Shown here: in pieces, positions 6,000-7,806 of the stretch
How positions within the stretch are numbered: position 1 is the stretch's first letter
Layout of the letters: each line of letters starts with the position of its first letter
Assembly: GCA_007134165.1 (NCBI GenBank)
Contig: SLLJ01000078.1
Span: forward strand, 1-7,806
Origin: Nitriliruptoraceae bacterium
GTDB taxonomy: Bacteria > Actinomycetota > Nitriliruptoria > Nitriliruptorales > Nitriliruptoraceae
Length of the DNA: 7,806 bases
Direction of reading: 5' to 3'
Program-made: the position numbers and the translations under genes
Notes under the pieces: generated by a model
Seen by the model: the letters and a program-made list of their open reading frames with translations, nothing else
Database searches by the model: none
Told to the model about the DNA's origin: nothing

Positions 6000-7478
6000 T
6001 CACCCGCGGGTGGAGCCCTCGAGGATCTGCAGGGTCTGCAGCTCGGCGTGGAACTCCAGCGCGTAGGCGCCGCCCTCGCGGCCGATGCCCGAGATCCCCA
6101 TCCCACCGAACGGGGCGGTCAGGTCGCGCACCAGGAAGGTGTTGACCCACACGGTGCCGGCACGCACCGCCCGGCCCACACGCTCGGCCCGTTCCCGGCA
6201 GCCGGTGAACACGATCCCCGACAGGCCATAGGCGGTGGAGTTGGCGAGCGCGATCGCGTCCGACTCGGTGGCGAAGGTCTGCATGGTGAGCACCGGCCCG
6301 AACACCTCGCGCTGCACGATCTCGTGGTCGTTAGCGGCCGGTTCGATCAGGGTGGGCTCGTAGAACAGCCCCGCGCGGGTGCCACCGACCTCGGCGCGCT
6401 GTCCGCCGCGCACCACCCGGTCGCCGGCGGCGCGAGCGCGGTCCACGAACCCCTCGACCCGGGCGAGGTGCGCGGGATGGATCAACGGGCTGATGGTGGT
6501 CGCTGCCTCCCGGCTGTCGCCGAGCACGTGGGCGTCGACCTGCGTGTGGAAGCGGGCGAGGAACTCCTGACGCACCGATTCGTGCACCAGCAGCCGGGTG
6601 CCCGCCAAGCAGACCTGCCCGCTGTCGTCGTACTGCCCCGCCGCGGTGCGCGCCGCCGCCTCGAGGTCGGCGTCCTCGAACACCAGCAGCGGGCCCTTGC
6701 CGCCCAACTCCGCGGTGAACGGCACGAGATTGCGGGCGGAGGCCTGCCCGATGTGCCGGGCCGCCTCGGGCGAGCCGGTGAACGAGATGCGCGCGACCCG
6801 TGGATCGGCGACCAGCGCCGCGCCGACCTCCTCACCCAGGCCCTGCACGACGTTGAGCACCCCGGGGGGCAGCCCGGCCTGTTCGGCGAGGTCGGCGAGC
6901 AGCGAGGCCGACAGCGGCGACCACTCGGCGGGCTTGAGCACCACCGGGTTGCCAGCCGCGAGCGCGGGCGCCAGCTTCCAGGTCGACAGCAGCCAGGGGG
7001 CGTTCCACGGGGTGATGATCACGGCGGGCCCGGCCGGCCGGCGCAGCACCCGGTTGGCCGTGCCCTTGGACGACCAGGTCCGCTCCTCGTGCGCCGCCGC
7101 GAGGTCGGCGTAGTTGCGCAGGTTGGCCGCGCCGCGTGGGATGACCCGGGCACGCAGTGACTCGCGCAGCATCGCCATGTCGGCGCACTCGACCTCGGCG
7201 ATGCGCGCCACCTCGGCGTCGATCGCGTCCGCCAGCCGGTGCAGGTACGTGCCACGTTCGACGGGTGAGAGCGCCGCCCAGGCCGGGAACGCCGCCTGCG
7301 CCGCATCGACGGCCGCCCGGGCGGTGTCGGCATCGCCTCGAGCCACGTCAGCCAGCTTCCACGACCAGTCCAGCGGCGAACGCACCTCGAAGGTCGCCGC
7401 CGAGTCCACCCGGCGCCCGCCGAGGTAGTGCCAGGTCGACACCGAGGTGCCGGCCACGTCCACGCGGTGGTCGTCCAT
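6000..7478 (-). CDS. hpaE: Aldehyde dehydrogenase of the 5-carboxymethyl-2-hydroxymuconate / 2-hydroxymuconic semialdehyde dehydrogenase type (HpaE-like)
   Basis: 492 residues when started at the ATG at 7478, which has a GAGG site (7488-7491) 9 bases upstream. The frame runs on to 7640, but the added residues overlap the ligase gene in another frame and look non-coding. Catalytic residues are Asn159 (TPWNAPW), Lys182 (VLKPAEWSP), Glu257 (ELGGKGP), Cys290 (GQVCLAG) and Glu391 (EVFGPV). Two arginines, Arg115 in IPRGAANLRNY and Arg451 in VRDLTAPFGG, match the carboxylate-binding arginines known from 2-aminomuconate semialdehyde dehydrogenase and conserved in HpaE. The end (SGIGREGGAYALEFHAEL) also fits this subgroup. 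It would oxidise the semialdehyde made by the HpaD-like dioxygenase to 5-carboxymethyl-2-hydroxymuconate using NAD+. Its place between the glutamine synthetase-like gene and puuD is where a PuuC-type dehydrogenase would be expected, so a gamma-glutamyl aldehyde substrate is the alternative. Confidence 0.9.
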   Translation of the reverse strand: MDDHRVDVAGTSVSTWHYLGGRRVDSAATFEVRSPLDWSWKLADVARGDADTARAAVDAAQAAFPAWAALSPVERGTYLHRLADAIDAEVARIAEVECADMAMLRESLRARVIPRGAANLRNYADLAAAHEERTWSSKGTANRVLRRPAGPAVIITPWNAPWLLSTWKLAPALAAGNPVVLKPAEWSPLSASLLADLAEQAGLPPGVLNVVQGLGEEVGAALVADPRVARISFTGSPEAARHIGQASARNLVPFTAELGGKGPLLVFEDADLEAAARTAAGQYDDSGQVCLAGTRLLVHESVRQEFLARFHTQVDAHVLGDSREAATTISPLIHPAHLARVEGFVDRARAAGDRVVRGGQRAEVGGTRAGLFYEPTLIEPAANDHEIVQREVFGPVLTMQTFATESDAIALANSTAYGLSGIVFTGCRERAERVGRAVRAGTVWVNTFLVRDLTAPFGGMGISGIGREGGAYALEFHAELQTLQILEGSTRG

Positions 7479-7511
7479 GCGCGTCTGCCTCGAGGTCGAG
7501 TGCCGGGCCGG

Positions 7512-7534
7512 CGGTCTGCGCCGCCTGCGGACCG
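7512..7534. other. Hairpin-forming inverted repeat just after the ligase stop codon
   Basis: Arms 7512-7519 (CGGTCTGC) and 7527-7534 (GCGGACCG) can pair over 8 bases around a 7-base loop. Read on the plus strand, one pair is G-U; read on the minus strand, the transcribed one here, that position is a C-A mismatch, leaving 7 pairs. It begins 2 bases past the ligase stop and is not followed by a T-run, so it is unlikely to be a strong terminator. It may act as an RNA-stability or attenuating element in the 58-base gap before the dehydrogenase gene. Confidence 0.4.
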
Positions 7535-7536
7535 GG

Positions 7537-7806
7537 TCAGTGGAAGGGCAGGTACTCGTTGAGTTCCCAGTCGGTGACGTGACGGGCGAAACGTTCCCAC
7601 TCGGCGCGCTTGATGACCACGAAGTGCTCCACGAGGTCACGCCCGACCGCCTCGACGAGCTCGGTGTCGGCCTCCAGCGCGTCCAGCGCCAGCCGCAGCG
7701 AGTCGGGGGTGGTGCGGGTGGCGTCGGAGGACTCCAGGCAGTCCCCGGTCTCGGCGGGTTGCAACTCGAGTTCGTGCACGACGCCGAGCCGGGCCGTGTG
7801 CAGCAC
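7537..7806 (-). CDS. Glutamine synthetase-like gamma-glutamyl-amine ligase, C-terminal 89 residues only
   Basis: The frame is open to the right edge, so the N-terminal domain and most of the catalytic barrel are outside the window. What remains is the typical glutamine synthetase C-terminus: a Glu/Pro-rich linker with ETGDCLESSD (about 19-28), the helix LRLALDALEADTELVEAVGR, and the end EHFVVIKRAEWERFARHVTD followed by WELNEYLPFH. That ending is seen in GS-like proteins of the PuuA/GlnA3/GlnA4 kind, which join glutamate to polyamines, ethanolamine or other amines with ATP, more than in the housekeeping nitrogen enzyme. The presence of a PuuD-like hydrolase downstream on the same strand supports an amine ligase that makes a gamma-glutamyl adduct. 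Active-site residues that would decide between ammonia and amine use are not in view. GS-family membership is firm; amine ligase is inferred. Confidence 0.87.
   Translation of the reverse strand: MLHTARLGVVHELELQPAETGDCLESSDATRTTPDSLRLALDALEADTELVEAVGRDLVEHFVVIKRAEWERFARHVTDWELNEYLPFH

Noticed and set aside
5909..6106. Longer version of the 65-residue protein starting at 6106
   Set aside because: The extra part lies over the 3' end of the dehydrogenase gene and the intergenic gap, with composition typical of an antisense or off-frame shadow; the ATG at 5908 has a good GGAG site.
5337..7160. 607-residue plus-strand open frame
   Set aside because: It runs antisense through the puuD-like, small and HpaE-like genes; the translation is Arg/Gly/Pro/His-rich without motifs, as expected of a shadow.
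7479..7640. 54 extra N-terminal residues for the HpaE-like dehydrogenase if the upstream ATG at 7640 were used
   Set aside because: They overlap the glutamine synthetase-like C-terminus in another frame, are Ser/Thr/Arg-rich without domain resemblance, and the ATG at 7478 has its own ribosome site and fits family length.

Overview
The window is a GC-rich stretch of bacterial chromosome (or large plasmid) that reads as a catabolic gene cluster. Very high GC at third codon positions, several GTG starts, tight gene spacing with GAGG/GGAG ribosome binding sites, and the style of the glutamine-synthetase tail all point to an actinobacterium. I cannot name the genus. There are no RNA genes, insertion sequences, CRISPR arrays or clear terminators. 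Almost every base is coding, and no gene-free stretch exceeds about 90 bases.

Layout from right to left, the direction in which most genes are read. A minus-strand group enters from the right edge: the C-terminus of a glutamine synthetase-like ligase (7537-7806, cut by the edge), an aldehyde dehydrogenase of the HpaE/muconic-semialdehyde type (6000-7478), an unrecognised 65-residue protein (5711-5908), and a class I glutamine amidotransferase-like hydrolase of the PuuD type (4980-5714). A single plus-strand gene (4115-4966), an HpaG-like fumarylacetoacetate-hydrolase-fold enzyme, converges on that group with a 13-base gap. Its start faces a second minus-strand operon across a 90-base divergent promoter region holding an inverted repeat. 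That operon encodes an acetoacetate decarboxylase-family protein (3209-4024), an HpaD-type class III extradiol dioxygenase (2290-3165), a class III aminotransferase (1013-2272) and a second aldehyde dehydrogenase (1-989, cut by the left edge).

Two pathways seem interleaved. HpaD (ring opening), HpaE (semialdehyde oxidation) and HpaG (isomerisation/decarboxylation) are three steps of the homoprotocatechuate (3,4-dihydroxyphenylacetate) meta-cleavage route, which ends in pyruvate and succinic semialdehyde. The glutamine synthetase-like ligase, PuuD-like hydrolase, aminotransferase and aldehyde dehydrogenase match the logic of gamma-glutamylated amine catabolism, which for putrescine ends in GABA and then succinic semialdehyde. 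Plausible readings are one pathway for an aromatic amine that is gamma-glutamylated before or after ring modification, or two pathways meeting at succinic semialdehyde. The acetoacetate decarboxylase-family protein fits neither textbook route and may do a non-standard Schiff-base step. These pathway links are inference from co-location. Ring hydroxylase, gamma-glutamyl-amine oxidase, HpaF/HpaH/HpaI, transporter and regulator are not in this window.
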